Assembly: GCA_015490605.1 (NCBI GenBank)
Contig: WFXL01000152.1
Span: 1-54,339, forward strand
Direction: 5' to 3'
Length of the DNA stretch: 54,339 nt
DNA from: Rhodospirillales bacterium
Lineage (GTDB): Bacteria > Pseudomonadota > Alphaproteobacteria > Geminicoccales > Geminicoccaceae
The stretch's first letter is position 1, and each line of letters starts with the position of its first letter. The notes beneath the pieces were generated by a model. The model made no database searches and was not told the DNA's origin. It saw only the letters and a list, made by a program, of their open reading frames with translations. The translations under genes and the position numbers were made by a program. Shown piece by piece: positions 25,903 through 34,907 of the stretch.

Positions 25903-27354
25903 ATGACGAGCCTCGTGGTGGGACCCGCCGTACCGGAAGCCTTCCTGTTCATCACCGCGACGCTGCTTCTCGGCATCGCCGCCTTCCTGCCGGAGCGCCG
26001 GGCCGCCGAGATCACCACGCCGGTGGCGGTGATCCTGCTGCTGGTGACCGCCATGCTGGTGGTGGCGGTGGGCGGCGGCCGCGCCCTCGCCTTTGGCGGC
26101 CACTTCGTTCAGGACGAGTTCGCCGCTTTTCTCAAGGTGCTCACCCTGGTGGTGGCGGCCGGTACGGTGCTGGTGGCGCCGGGCTATCTCGCCGACGAGC
26201 GCATGGAGCGGTTCGAATATCCGCTGCTGGCGCTGTTCTCGGCGCTGGGCATGATGATGATGATCTCGGCCAACAGCCTTCTGGCGCTGTACATGGCCAT
26301 CGAGCTCCACAGCCTGCCGCTCTATGTCATGGCCGCCATCAAGCGCGACAGCGTGCGAGCAGCAGAAGCAGGGCTCAAATACTTCGTTCTGGGGGCGCTG
26401 GCCTCGGGCCTGCTGCTCTATGGCGCGTCGCTGGTCTATGGTTTCACCGGCACGCTGATGTTCGACGAGCTCACTCAGCGCTATGCCGGCGCCGAGGCAG
26501 CGCCGCTGCCGCTGGGAGCGCTTGTGGGCCTGATCTTTCTGGTGGCGGGTTTTGCCTTCAAGCTCGCGGCCGTGCCCTTCCACATGTGGACCCCCGATGT
26601 CTATGAGGGCGCGCCCACGCCGGTCACCGCCTTCGTCGCCGCCGCCCCCAAGCTCGCCGCCGTGGGCCTCACCCTGCGGGTGCTGTTCGAGCCCTTCGGC
26701 GCCATGGTGGAGGAGTGGCGCCAGGTGATCGTGCTGGTGGCGCTGGGATCCATGATCCTCGGCGCCTTCGCCGCCATCGGTCAGAGCAACATCAAGCGGC
26801 TGATGGCCTATTCCACCATCGGCCATGTGGGCTATGCCTTCGTGGGTCTCGCCGCCGGCAGTGTCACCGGGGTGCAGGGCGTGCTGGTGTATATGGCCAT
26901 CTATGCGGTCATGACCCTCGGCACCTTCGCCTGCATCCTGATGATGCGCCGCCAGGGGCGCTATGTGGAAACCCTGGATGATCTCGCCGGTCTCTCGCGA
27001 AGCGACCCGCTCATGGCGCTGGCCATGGCGCTGCTGATGTTCTCGCTTGCCGGAATTCCGCCGCTGGCGGGCTTCTTCGCCAAGCTCTACGTGTTCCTCG
27101 CGGCGGTGCAGGCGGGGCTGACCTGGCTTGCGGTGGTGGGCGTGCTCACCAGCGTGGTGGCGGCCTACTACTATATCCGCATCGTCAAGCTCATGTATTT
27201 CGACGAGCCGGCCGAGGCCTTCGACCGGCTGCGGCGCCCCGAACTCCAGCTGGTGGCTGCTGCCAGTGCCGCCTTCGTCGCCCTGTTCGTGCTGTGGCCG
27301 ACACCGCTTCTGACCGCCGCCGAGGCGGCCGCGCGGGTGCTGGTAGGTACCTGA
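25903..27354 (+). CDS. nuoN: NADH-quinone oxidoreductase subunit N
   Basis: 483 aa; AAVPFHMWTPDVYEGAPTPVTAFVAAAPKLAAVGL, MAYSTIGHVGYAFVGL. Confidence 0.96.
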   Translation: MTSLVVGPAVPEAFLFITATLLLGIAAFLPERRAAEITTPVAVILLLVTAMLVVAVGGGRALAFGGHFVQDEFAAFLKVLTLVVAAGTVLVAPGYLADERMERFEYPLLALFSALGMMMMISANSLLALYMAIELHSLPLYVMAAIKRDSVRAAEAGLKYFVLGALASGLLLYGASLVYGFTGTLMFDELTQRYAGAEAAPLPLGALVGLIFLVAGFAFKLAAVPFHMWTPDVYEGAPTPVTAFVAAAPKLAAVGLTLRVLFEPFGAMVEEWRQVIVLVALGSMILGAFAAIGQSNIKRLMAYSTIGHVGYAFVGLAAGSVTGVQGVLVYMAIYAVMTLGTFACILMMRRQGRYVETLDDLAGLSRSDPLMALAMALLMFSLAGIPPLAGFFAKLYVFLAAVQAGLTWLAVVGVLTSVVAAYYYIRIVKLMYFDEPAEAFDRLRRPELQLVAAASAAFVALFVLWPTPLLTAAEAAARVLVGT

Positions 27355-27358
27355 GGCG

Positions 27359-28117
27359 GTGCTGCGCTTTCGCCTGGAGCCGCACGACGAGGTCATCAGC
27401 ACCAACGATCTGGCGCTCGCCCGCGCCCGCACTGGCGCTCCCGAGGGGCTGGTGGTGCTGGCACGGAGCCAGCGGGGCGGGCGCGGCCGGCTGGGCCGCC
27501 GCTGGCACTCGCCGCCGGGCAATCTCTACGCTTCGCTGCTGCTGCGGCCGGAGCGGCCGCTTGCCGCCTGCACCCGCCTGGCGCTGGTGGCGGGGCTTGC
27601 GCTGCAGCGCACCCTCGAGGCCCTGGCGCCGGCCCTCGCGCCGAAGCTGCGCCTCAAATGGCCCAATGACCTGCTGCTGAATGGCGCCAAGCTTGCGGGC
27701 GTGCTGGTGGAGGCGGCGGGATCCACGGGCCGCGACGGCATCATCATCGGCATGGGCGTCAATCTCACCAGCCACCCGCACCTTGAAGACCGCCCCACCA
27801 CCCATCTCGCCGCCCATGGGGTAGAGCTCGAGCCCACAGCGCTGGTAGAGGCGCTCGAGCCCGAGTTCGCCCGGCTCTACCGGCGCTGGCTGGATGAGGG
27901 TTTCCCCGCTCTGGCCCATCTCTACCGCGCGGCGCTGACCGGACTCGGCCAGCCGGTGGTGGTGCAACGGCCTCAGGGCCGGCTTTCGGGCATGCTCGAG
28001 GATGTGGACGTGGAGGGGGCGGCACTGGTGCGCTGCGGCCCCCGCCGGGTGCGGGTGCTGGCGGGCGAACTCGAGCTCCTGTGGTGGGAAGGAGGGCACC
28101 ATGCTGCTGGCACGTGA
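27359..28117 (+). CDS. birA: Biotin--[acetyl-CoA-carboxylase] ligase
   Basis: STNDLALARARTGAPEGLVVLARSQRGGRGRLGRRWHSPPGNLYASLLLRP...LKWPNDLLLNGAKLAGVLVEA; GTG start; follows nuoN. Confidence 0.92.
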   Translation: MLRFRLEPHDEVISTNDLALARARTGAPEGLVVLARSQRGGRGRLGRRWHSPPGNLYASLLLRPERPLAACTRLALVAGLALQRTLEALAPALAPKLRLKWPNDLLLNGAKLAGVLVEAAGSTGRDGIIIGMGVNLTSHPHLEDRPTTHLAAHGVELEPTALVEALEPEFARLYRRWLDEGFPALAHLYRAALTGLGQPVVVQRPQGRLSGMLEDVDVEGAALVRCGPRRVRVLAGELELLWWEGGHHAAGT

Positions 28118-28643
28118 GCGCAGTCTCCTGTTTGTCGTGGACGTGCAGGAACGGTTGCTGCCGGCCATGGCAGCGGGCGAGGCCTGTGTCGCCCGCATCC
28201 GCCTGCTGCTGGAGGGCGCGCGCCATCTGGGCGTGCCGGTGATGGCATCGGAACAGTACCCCAAGGGCCTCGGGCCCACGGTGGCGCCGGTGCGCGAGGC
28301 GCTGGGGGCGGCACCCGTATTCGAGAAGATCACCTTTTCGTGTGCGCGCGATGCCACCATCCGCGAGGCGGTGCTGGCCAGCGGCCGCCGCCAGCTGGTG
28401 CTGTGCGGCATCGAAGCCCATGTGTGCGTGCTGCAGACCGCCCTCGACTTCACCGCCGAGGGCCTGCGGGTGGCGGTGGTGGCGGATGCGGTGGATTCGC
28501 GCCGCCGCGAGAGCCGCCGGCGGGCGCTCGTGCGGCTGCGCCAGCACGGGGTCGAGCTGGTGGAGAGCGAGATGGTGCTGTTCGAATGGCTCGAGCGCGC
28601 CGGCACCAACGAGTTCCGCACCATCGCGCGACTGGTCCGTTGA
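28101..28643 (+). CDS. Isochorismatase-family cysteine hydrolase
   Basis: RSLLFVVDVQERLLPAM...VLCGIEAHVCVLQTALDFTAEGLRVAVVADAVDSR; overlaps birA by 17 bp. Confidence 0.88.
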   Translation: MLLARERSLLFVVDVQERLLPAMAAGEACVARIRLLLEGARHLGVPVMASEQYPKGLGPTVAPVREALGAAPVFEKITFSCARDATIREAVLASGRRQLVLCGIEAHVCVLQTALDFTAEGLRVAVVADAVDSRRRESRRRALVRLRQHGVELVESEMVLFEWLERAGTNEFRTIARLVR

Positions 28644-28664
28644 TCCTGCGGGAGGGCAGGCGCC

Positions 28665-29102
28665 ATGGCCACCACCCCCCATCATGCGGTGCTCACCCTC
28701 ACCACCCGCAGCCGCCGCGAGACCCACGACCTCACCGATCAGGTGGCGACGGTGGTGCGCGCAAGCGGCATCCGCCGCGGGCTGGTCCATGTGGCCTCAC
28801 TCCACACCACCGCCGCCATCACCATCAATGAGCACGAGCCGCGTCTGATGCAGGACCTGCTCGACTGGCTCCACCGAATCGCCCCGGCCGGCGCCGGTTG
28901 GCGCCACGACGCCCTCGCCGCCACCATCCCGGGCGAGCCGCCCAACACCGATGCCCATCTTGCCGCCATGCTGCTGGGCCGCGGTCAGACGGTGCCCGTC
29001 GAGGAGGGGGCGCCGCTCTTGGGCACCTGGCAGCGGATCATCCTGGTGGAGCTGGACGGCCCGCGCACGCGGCGGGTGGCGGTGACGGTCACCGGCCCAT
29101 GA
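28665..29102 (+). CDS. yjbQ: YjbQ (UPF0047) family protein
   Basis: GLVHVASLHTTAAITINEHEPRLMQDLLDWL...NTDAHLAAMLLGRGQTVPVEEGAPLLGTWQRIILVELDGPRTRRVAVTVTG. Confidence 0.9.
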   Translation: MATTPHHAVLTLTTRSRRETHDLTDQVATVVRASGIRRGLVHVASLHTTAAITINEHEPRLMQDLLDWLHRIAPAGAGWRHDALAATIPGEPPNTDAHLAAMLLGRGQTVPVEEGAPLLGTWQRIILVELDGPRTRRVAVTVTGP

Positions 29103-29872
29103 GCGCGCTCAGGGCGCTGCTGTGGGACGTGGACGGCACCCTTGCCGAGACTGAAGGGCTGCACCTCGAGGCCTTCAACCGCGCTTTCCACGACTTCGGC
29201 CTAGATGTGACCTGGTCGGAGGATCTCTATCGCGAGCTCCTGCAGGTCACCGGCGGGCGCGAGCGGCTGCGCCACTATTTCGCCCGCTACCGCCCGGACC
29301 TCGTGGCGCGGGTGGATGTGGCCGCGCTTCACGCCCACAAGACCCGTCTTTACGGCGAACTCGCCCGCAACCGGCTGCAACTGCGCCCGGGGGTGGTGCG
29401 GTTGCTTCGGGAGGCGAAGGCCACGGGCCTCGCCCAGGCGGTGGTCACCACCACCAGTCGGGTCAATGTCCAGACGCTGCTGCGCCAGACCCTGGGGGAG
29501 GAAGGCGAGCGCCTGTTTGACGTCTTTGCCACCGGCGAGGATGTGACGCGCAAGAAGCCGGCGCCGGACCTCTACCGGGTTGCGCTGGCGCGACTTGGGC
29601 TTGCGCCCGAAGCCTGTCTCGCCCTCGAGGACAGCCCCCTCGGCGTGGCGGCCGCGCGGGCGGCCGGGGTGCCGGTGGTGGTGGTGACCAGCCCCTGGAC
29701 CCGGGATGCGCGCTTTTCTGGGGCGCTCGCCGTGTTCGACGGTTTCGGCGAACCGGATGCGCCCGGCCGGCGGCTCGATGGCGGGTCCCCACCACCGGGC
29801 GGATGCCTCGATCTCGCCAGCCTGCGGGCCCTTCACCGCGAGGCTGTCAGGGACGCGGGGCGCGCTTGCTGA
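29099..29872 (+). CDS. HAD-family phosphatase, CbbY-like
   Basis: LRALLWDVDGTLAETEGLHLEAFNRAFHDFGLDVTWSEDLYRELLQVTGGRERL...VTRKKPAPDLYRVAL...CLALEDSPLGVAAARAAGVPVVVV. Confidence 0.88.
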   Translation: MSALRALLWDVDGTLAETEGLHLEAFNRAFHDFGLDVTWSEDLYRELLQVTGGRERLRHYFARYRPDLVARVDVAALHAHKTRLYGELARNRLQLRPGVVRLLREAKATGLAQAVVTTTSRVNVQTLLRQTLGEEGERLFDVFATGEDVTRKKPAPDLYRVALARLGLAPEACLALEDSPLGVAAARAAGVPVVVVTSPWTRDARFSGALAVFDGFGEPDAPGRRLDGGSPPPGGCLDLASLRALHREAVRDAGRAC

Positions 29873-30404
29873 GGATGCGCTGGAGGGTGCGGCGGTGCAT
29901 GCCGAGCCGGCGGGCGGTCTCGGAGACATTGCGGCCGCACTGCTCATAGATCCGCTGGATGTGCTCCCAGCGCACCCGATCGGCCGACATCGGCCGTGCC
30001 TCCTCCACCGCCGCCAGCGCCATGGGATCGCCCAGCAGCGCCGCCGCCAGCCGTTCGGCGTCCACCGGTTTGGCGAGATAGGCCCAGGCACCGCTCTTTA
30101 CCGCCACCACCGCCGAGGCGATGCTGTCGAAGCCGGTAAGCACCACGATGCGGGCCTGGGGGTAGTGGGTGCGCAGCTCGCGCACCAGGTCCATGCCGTG
30201 GCCGTCGGCGAGGTTGAGGTCCACCACCGCAAAGGCCGGGGTGAAGTCCTCCAGCACCTCATAGGCCTCATCGAGGCTGCCGGCGGTGCGCACCGCAAAG
30301 CCGTGGCGCTCCAGAAGACGCTGGAAGGTGCGCCGCAACCCGGGATCGTCGTCTACCAGAAGCAGCGGCCCGGGCCGCGCGGACATCGCCTCCGGACGGG
30401 GCAC
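29847..30404 (-). CDS. ActR/PrrA/RegA-family response regulator, divergent paralogue
   Basis: Receiver LLLVDDDPGLRRTFQRLL...FAVVDLNLADGHG...VVLTGFDS...AYLAKPVDAERL plus RegA HTH MSADRVRWEHIQRIYEQCGRNVSETARRLGMHRRTLQRILSKRAPR. Confidence 0.88.
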   Translation of the reverse strand: MPRPEAMSARPGPLLLVDDDPGLRRTFQRLLERHGFAVRTAGSLDEAYEVLEDFTPAFAVVDLNLADGHGMDLVRELRTHYPQARIVVLTGFDSIASAVVAVKSGAWAYLAKPVDAERLAAALLGDPMALAAVEEARPMSADRVRWEHIQRIYEQCGRNVSETARRLGMHRRTLQRILSKRAPRP

Positions 30405-30407
30405 GGA

Positions 30408-31001
30408 TCACTCCCGCGGGGCGCGCTTGTTGAGGATGCGCTGGAGGGTGCGGCGGTGCATACCGAGCCGGCGGGCGGTCTCGGAGACGTTGCGGCCGCA
30501 CTGTTCGTAGACCCGCTGAATGTGTTCCCAGCGCACCCGATCGGCCGACATGGGCTTGCACGGCGGCGGCGGCAGGCTGCTGCCGGCATAGAGCAGGGCG
30601 TTGGTGATGGAATCGGCGTCGGTAGGCTTGGCGAGATAATCCACCGCGCCCGCCTTGATGGCGGCCACCGCGGTGGCGATGTTGCCGTAGCCCGTGAGGA
30701 TCACGATCCGCATGCGCGGGTGGATCTCACGGAGCTTCTTCACCAGCTCCAGCCCATTGCCGTCCTCAAGGCGCATGTCCACCACCGCGAACTCGGGCTT
30801 GACGTTCTGCGCCACCGGCAGCGCTTCCTGCACCTTGGCAACGGCGTGAACGCGAAAGCCCCGGCGCTCCAGCGCCCGCACCAGCATTCGGCGGAGCGGC
30901 GCGTCATCGTCGATCAGCAGCAGGTTGGGCGGCTCGGTGCCATCGCTCAGCCCCAGTGCCGCGGCTGCACGACGCGCATCGACGACGGTCTCGGTGGTCA
31001 T
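30408..31001 (-). CDS. regA: Redox response regulator RegA/PrrA/ActR, canonical copy
   Basis: LLLIDDDAPLRRMLVRALERRGF...FAVVDMRLEDGNGLELVKKLREIHPRMRIVILTGYGNIATAVAAIKAGAVDYLAKPTDADSI...MSADRVRWEHIQRVYEQCGRNVSETARRLGMHRRTLQRILNKRAPRE. ATG at 31001. Confidence 0.92.
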   Translation of the reverse strand: MTTETVVDARRAAAALGLSDGTEPPNLLLIDDDAPLRRMLVRALERRGFRVHAVAKVQEALPVAQNVKPEFAVVDMRLEDGNGLELVKKLREIHPRMRIVILTGYGNIATAVAAIKAGAVDYLAKPTDADSITNALLYAGSSLPPPPCKPMSADRVRWEHIQRVYEQCGRNVSETARRLGMHRRTLQRILNKRAPRE

Positions 31002-32413
31002 GGCGTCTCCTCCTCGATGGCCCGTTGCAGTCGATCCTCCGGCCAGTGCAGGCACACCCGTGCTCCCCGAGCCCCGTTGGCGAACTGGATACGAGCGCCG
31101 GTGCGCTCGAGCAACGTCTTGGCGATGAACACCCCGAGCCCGAGCCCGCCCTCGCCGCGGCGGGTGGAGACATAGGGCTCCCCCAGCCAGTCGAGGATGT
31201 CGGGGGCAAAGCCGGGGCCGTCGTCCTCGATGGTAACGGTGATCCCGGTGCGCGCCAGTTCCACCTGGATCTCCACCCGGCTGGTGGCGAACTCGCAGGC
31301 GTTCTCGATGAGATTGGCGAAGGCGTGGCGCAGCTCCGGCGGCAGGGTGACCTCGGGTTCGGGCGTGTCGTCGTGGTGGACGGTCTCCACTTCCACCGTG
31401 ATCCCCGGCCGCCCCCATTCCTCGGCGATATCGGCAAGGGCGTGGGATAAGGGGATACGGCTCAGCCGCGCCAGCTCGCGATCACGGGCATGGCGCCCGA
31501 GCCCGCGGAGGATCTCGCGGCAGCGCTCCGCCTCCTGGACGATGCAGGCCACATCCTCACGCAGCGGATGGTCCTCCGGCAGGGCGCTGAGCACCTCGCG
31601 CGCCGCCACAGTGATGGTGGCAAGCGGGCTTCCCAGCATGTGGGCAGCGGCCGCCGCCTGGCTGCCCAGGGCCGACATCTCGCGCTCGCGCGCAAGCGCC
31701 AGCTGGGCTTCCACCAGCGCGCTCGCCCGCCGCCGGGCTTCCTCGGCGAACTGGAAGGTGTAGGTCGCCAGGAGCACCGTGCCTACGAGGAAACCGGTCC
31801 ACACCGCCACCCGATAGAGCGGCGGGAAGGCGAGGGTGCCGTCGAACCAGGGAAGCCCGTCGTCGGTCAGGGCCAGAAGGGTGGCGAGCGCGATGGCGGT
31901 GAGGCCCACCACCACCGTCCAGTTGCGCCCCAGCTGGCCGGCAGCCAGCGCCACCGGCACCAGCATCAGCAGCGCGAAGGGGTTGGCGAGACCGCCGGTA
32001 AAGTGGAGCAGCCAGGCGAGCTGGGCGAGATCGAAGAGGAACAGCAGCCCCACCGCCCGCTCCGACAGCCGCGCCGACCAGCCCAGCACCAGCCCCAGGG
32101 TGATGTTGACCAGAATGCTGGCAGCAATCGCCGGCAACAGCCAGCTCAGGGGCAGCGGGATGCCGAGGGAGAAGTGGACGAACAGGACGGTGAACAGCTG
32201 ACCGATGACCGCCACCCAGCGGGTGAGCGCCAGGGTGTAGTGGCCGATGCGACCGTGGTCGGCGAAACCGGCCTCACCGTCGCGTTCGGTCAGAAAGCGC
32301 AGGAGCCGCTCGCGCCAGCCGCCGAGCCGCGGGATCCCGAAGCGCAGCCGGGCGCGTCCGTCAACGCCCGGGACTGCGAGCGAGGACCGTCTCGAAGAGG
32401 CGGAGATAGGCAT
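30998..32413 (-). CDS. regB: RegB/PrrB-like redox sensor histidine kinase
   Basis: TRWVAVIGQLFTVLFVHFSLGIPLPL, quinone-binding motif GGLANPF, H-box AAAAAHMLGSPLATITV, Cys 40 residues after the His (ERCREIL), ATPase LIENACEFA...IEDDGPGFAPDIL...GGLGLGVFIAKTLLERTGA. Start uncertain. Confidence 0.88.
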   Translation of the reverse strand: MPISASSRRSSLAVPGVDGRARLRFGIPRLGGWRERLLRFLTERDGEAGFADHGRIGHYTLALTRWVAVIGQLFTVLFVHFSLGIPLPLSWLLPAIAASILVNITLGLVLGWSARLSERAVGLLFLFDLAQLAWLLHFTGGLANPFALLMLVPVALAAGQLGRNWTVVVGLTAIALATLLALTDDGLPWFDGTLAFPPLYRVAVWTGFLVGTVLLATYTFQFAEEARRRASALVEAQLALAREREMSALGSQAAAAAHMLGSPLATITVAAREVLSALPEDHPLREDVACIVQEAERCREILRGLGRHARDRELARLSRIPLSHALADIAEEWGRPGITVEVETVHHDDTPEPEVTLPPELRHAFANLIENACEFATSRVEIQVELARTGITVTIEDDGPGFAPDILDWLGEPYVSTRRGEGGLGLGVFIAKTLLERTGARIQFANGARGARVCLHWPEDRLQRAIEEETP

Positions 32414-33458
32414 CGACCATCCGCTCGCGCCCGAACAGCCGCCGACAGCGGCGGCGGTTCGCCCGTCCCAGCTCGGCCCGGAGGTCCGGTGCGGCCGCGA
32501 GGGCCACAAGCGCGCGTGCGAGCGCGTCCGGTGCCTCGCCGGTCACAATATAGGGCCGGTTGGCCGGTGCGACCATCCATCGCACATCGCCCACATCCCG
32601 CGCCACCACCGGCAGGCCCGCCGCCATCGCCTCCAACAGCGCCAGCGGCATCTGTTCGGTGTCGGAGGCGAGGGCGAAGAGATGGGCCTGGGCCAGCCGG
32701 CGCGCCGGATCCGACTCATGGCCGACGAACACCACCCGCCCGGCGAGATCCGCCCGGGCGGCACGGGCCTCGAGCCGTGCCCGCTCAGGTCCGTCCCCTA
32801 CCACCAGGAGCCGCAGGGGCATCTGCGCAACCGCCCGCGCCAGCGCCTCCAGCAGCAGGTCCACCCGCTTCTCCCGCCGCAGCGGTGCTACCGTCACCAG
32901 CCGTAGCGGTCCGCCGTCGCCCGCCGCCGGCCGGGCCCGAGGCACATCCGTCTCCACCCCGTTGGGAATGTGGACGATCCGCGCGGGCGGCAGCTGCCAG
33001 ACGCGACGAGCAAGCCGGGCAAGCTGCCGCGAGGGGACCACCAGCGCACGCGCCCGGCGCAGCAGCAGCACCCGTGCCAGGTCGCGCCGCAGGTGGCGGC
33101 GGCGCGCCTCGTCGGCACCGAACCCGTGTTCGGTATGGACATGGGGCAGCAGTGTGGTGGGTGCGTGGGCCGCCACCACCCAGTCGAAGCTGCCCCAGTT
33201 GCAGGTGACCAAAAGCGCCGGCCGCCGTGCCCTGAGCCACGCCCGGCGCGCCCGCCAGTCCTCGAGGCGGCGGCCGTCGATCCGAGCCACATGCTCGAGC
33301 CCCGCGGCATCCGCCGCCTCGAAGCGGCCGTCCAGCGCCACCACCGTGTGGCGGAAGGCACGGTGGCCTTCGGCCATCACCGCCGCCGCCACCCGCTGGG
33401 CGCCGCCCACGGCGAAGGTGGGGAAGACGTAGAGGATCTCCGGCCGTTCAGCGAGCAC
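32361..33458 (-). CDS. Glycosyltransferase, GT4-like
   Basis: ILYVFPTFAVGGAQRVAAAVM...PNGVETDVPRARPAAGDGGPLRLVTVAPLRREKRVDLLLEALA...LFALASDTEQMPLALLEAMAAGLPVVARDVGDVRWMV; GTG start at 33458. Confidence 0.88.
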   Translation of the reverse strand: MLAERPEILYVFPTFAVGGAQRVAAAVMAEGHRAFRHTVVALDGRFEAADAAGLEHVARIDGRRLEDWRARRAWLRARRPALLVTCNWGSFDWVVAAHAPTTLLPHVHTEHGFGADEARRRHLRRDLARVLLLRRARALVVPSRQLARLARRVWQLPPARIVHIPNGVETDVPRARPAAGDGGPLRLVTVAPLRREKRVDLLLEALARAVAQMPLRLLVVGDGPERARLEARAARADLAGRVVFVGHESDPARRLAQAHLFALASDTEQMPLALLEAMAAGLPVVARDVGDVRWMVAPANRPYIVTGEAPDALARALVALAAAPDLRAELGRANRRRCRRLFGRERMVDAYLRLFETVLARSPGR

Positions 33459-34794
33459 CCTGTCCCCACACCACCACCTGGAAGGTGCGCAGCAGGATGG
33501 CGAGGTCGAAGGCGAGGCTCCAGTGGCGCAGATAGTAGAGGTCATAGGCCAGCTTGAGCCGGGTGGTGGCGAGATCGGCGGCGTAGGGGGCATTGAGCTG
33601 CGCCCAGCCGGCGAGCCCCGGCTTGATGCGGTGGCGCTGTTCGAACCAGGGCACCAGTTCGCGGAAGCGCTGGACGAACTCGGGCCGCTCCGGCCGCGGG
33701 CCGACGAAGCTCATCTCGCCGGTGAGCACATGGATGAGCTGGGGCAGCTCGTCGATGCGAAAGCGCCGCAGCACCCGGCCCACCCGGGTGGTGCGGGGAT
33801 CGCGCGCATCGGCAAAGCGGGGGCCGTCGCGCTCGGCGTCCGGCCGCATGGTGCGGAACTTGTAGAGGCGGAAGGGCACGCCGCAGCGGCCGATGCGGAT
33901 CTGGCTGTAGAAGATGGGCCCGCCATCCTCGAGCTTGATGGCGAGCGCCGCCAGCGCCATCAGCGGGGCGGTGAGGGCCAGCACCACGCTCGCCACCACC
34001 AGATCGAACAGCCGCTTGCCGAAATGATCCAGACGCGAGCCCTCGAACCCGTCCACGAAGACGAACCAGCTGGGCCGCACCGCATCCAGGTCGACCCGGC
34101 CGGTCGCCTGCTCATAGAGGTCCTCATAGGCCACCACGCGGATGCCGCGCATGCGCACCGCCAGCAGCAGGTGTAGCGGCAGCCGCCCGCGGCGCTCGCG
34201 CGCGGCCACCACCAGATCGGCGATGCGCTGGCCCTCGAGGGTGGCGGCAAACGCCTCCGCCTCGGCCGGCCCCAGCTGCCGCACCTGATCCAGCGCCCGA
34301 CTGTCCACCACCACGAAATCGCCGCTCTCCACCGCCGCTTCTCTGAGGCGCGTGAGGAAAGGCTCGTCGCCGATGGCAAAGACCCGTCGCGCCACCGGGC
34401 CGAGGTCGACCATGCGCACCAGCAGCTGGCGGCCGATCCAGAAGCATACCAGCGAGGTGGCCAGCGCCGGCATCACGCCGCTGCGCCAGACCAGGAGCTC
34501 GCGGAAGAGAAAGCCGGTCAGTGCAAGCGGCACCAGCGCGAGGAAACCCGCCAGGAGCAGCCGGGCGGCGATGGTGCTGCCCCGGCGGATCACCGGGATC
34601 TCATAGCCGCCGCAGGCGGCCACTGCCACCAACAGCGCGAAGGCGAAGAGGGCCGCGTGCGGCAGATAGCGCAGGAATTCGGCCGGCAGATGGTCGGGAT
34701 CGGCGTAACGCAGGAAATAGAACAGATAGAGCCACAGCGCCGCCACCAGGGCGTCGACCACGATCAGAACAACCGGGCGGGTACCGCGGAACAT
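33448..34794 (-). CDS. Exopolysaccharide polyprenyl glycosylphosphotransferase
   Basis: N-terminal TM bundle; KRLFDLVVASVVLALTAPLMALAALAIKLEDGGPIFYSQIRIGRCGVPFRLYKFRTMRPDAE...VGPRPERPEFVQRFRELVPWFEQRHRIKPGLAGWAQLN. Confidence 0.92.
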   Translation of the reverse strand: MFRGTRPVVLIVVDALVAALWLYLFYFLRYADPDHLPAEFLRYLPHAALFAFALLVAVAACGGYEIPVIRRGSTIAARLLLAGFLALVPLALTGFLFRELLVWRSGVMPALATSLVCFWIGRQLLVRMVDLGPVARRVFAIGDEPFLTRLREAAVESGDFVVVDSRALDQVRQLGPAEAEAFAATLEGQRIADLVVAARERRGRLPLHLLLAVRMRGIRVVAYEDLYEQATGRVDLDAVRPSWFVFVDGFEGSRLDHFGKRLFDLVVASVVLALTAPLMALAALAIKLEDGGPIFYSQIRIGRCGVPFRLYKFRTMRPDAERDGPRFADARDPRTTRVGRVLRRFRIDELPQLIHVLTGEMSFVGPRPERPEFVQRFRELVPWFEQRHRIKPGLAGWAQLNAPYAADLATTRLKLAYDLYYLRHWSLAFDLAILLRTFQVVVWGQGAR

Positions 34795-34893
34795 GGCGCG
34801 CTCAACTCTCAGAAGAGACGCGGGTTGGATATGTCACCGTGAAGGTGAAGATGATTCCGCTCCCTGCGAAGGGCCGGGACCTACGCTTACATA

Positions 34894-34907
34894 CTTTCGT
34901 ACGAAAG
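34894..34907. promoter_or_regulatory. Perfect 14-bp palindrome upstream of the exopolysaccharide/RegBA gene block
   Basis: CTTTCGTACGAAAG, perfect inverted repeat in the AT-richer gap between hemN stop and glycosylphosphotransferase start. Confidence 0.4.
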
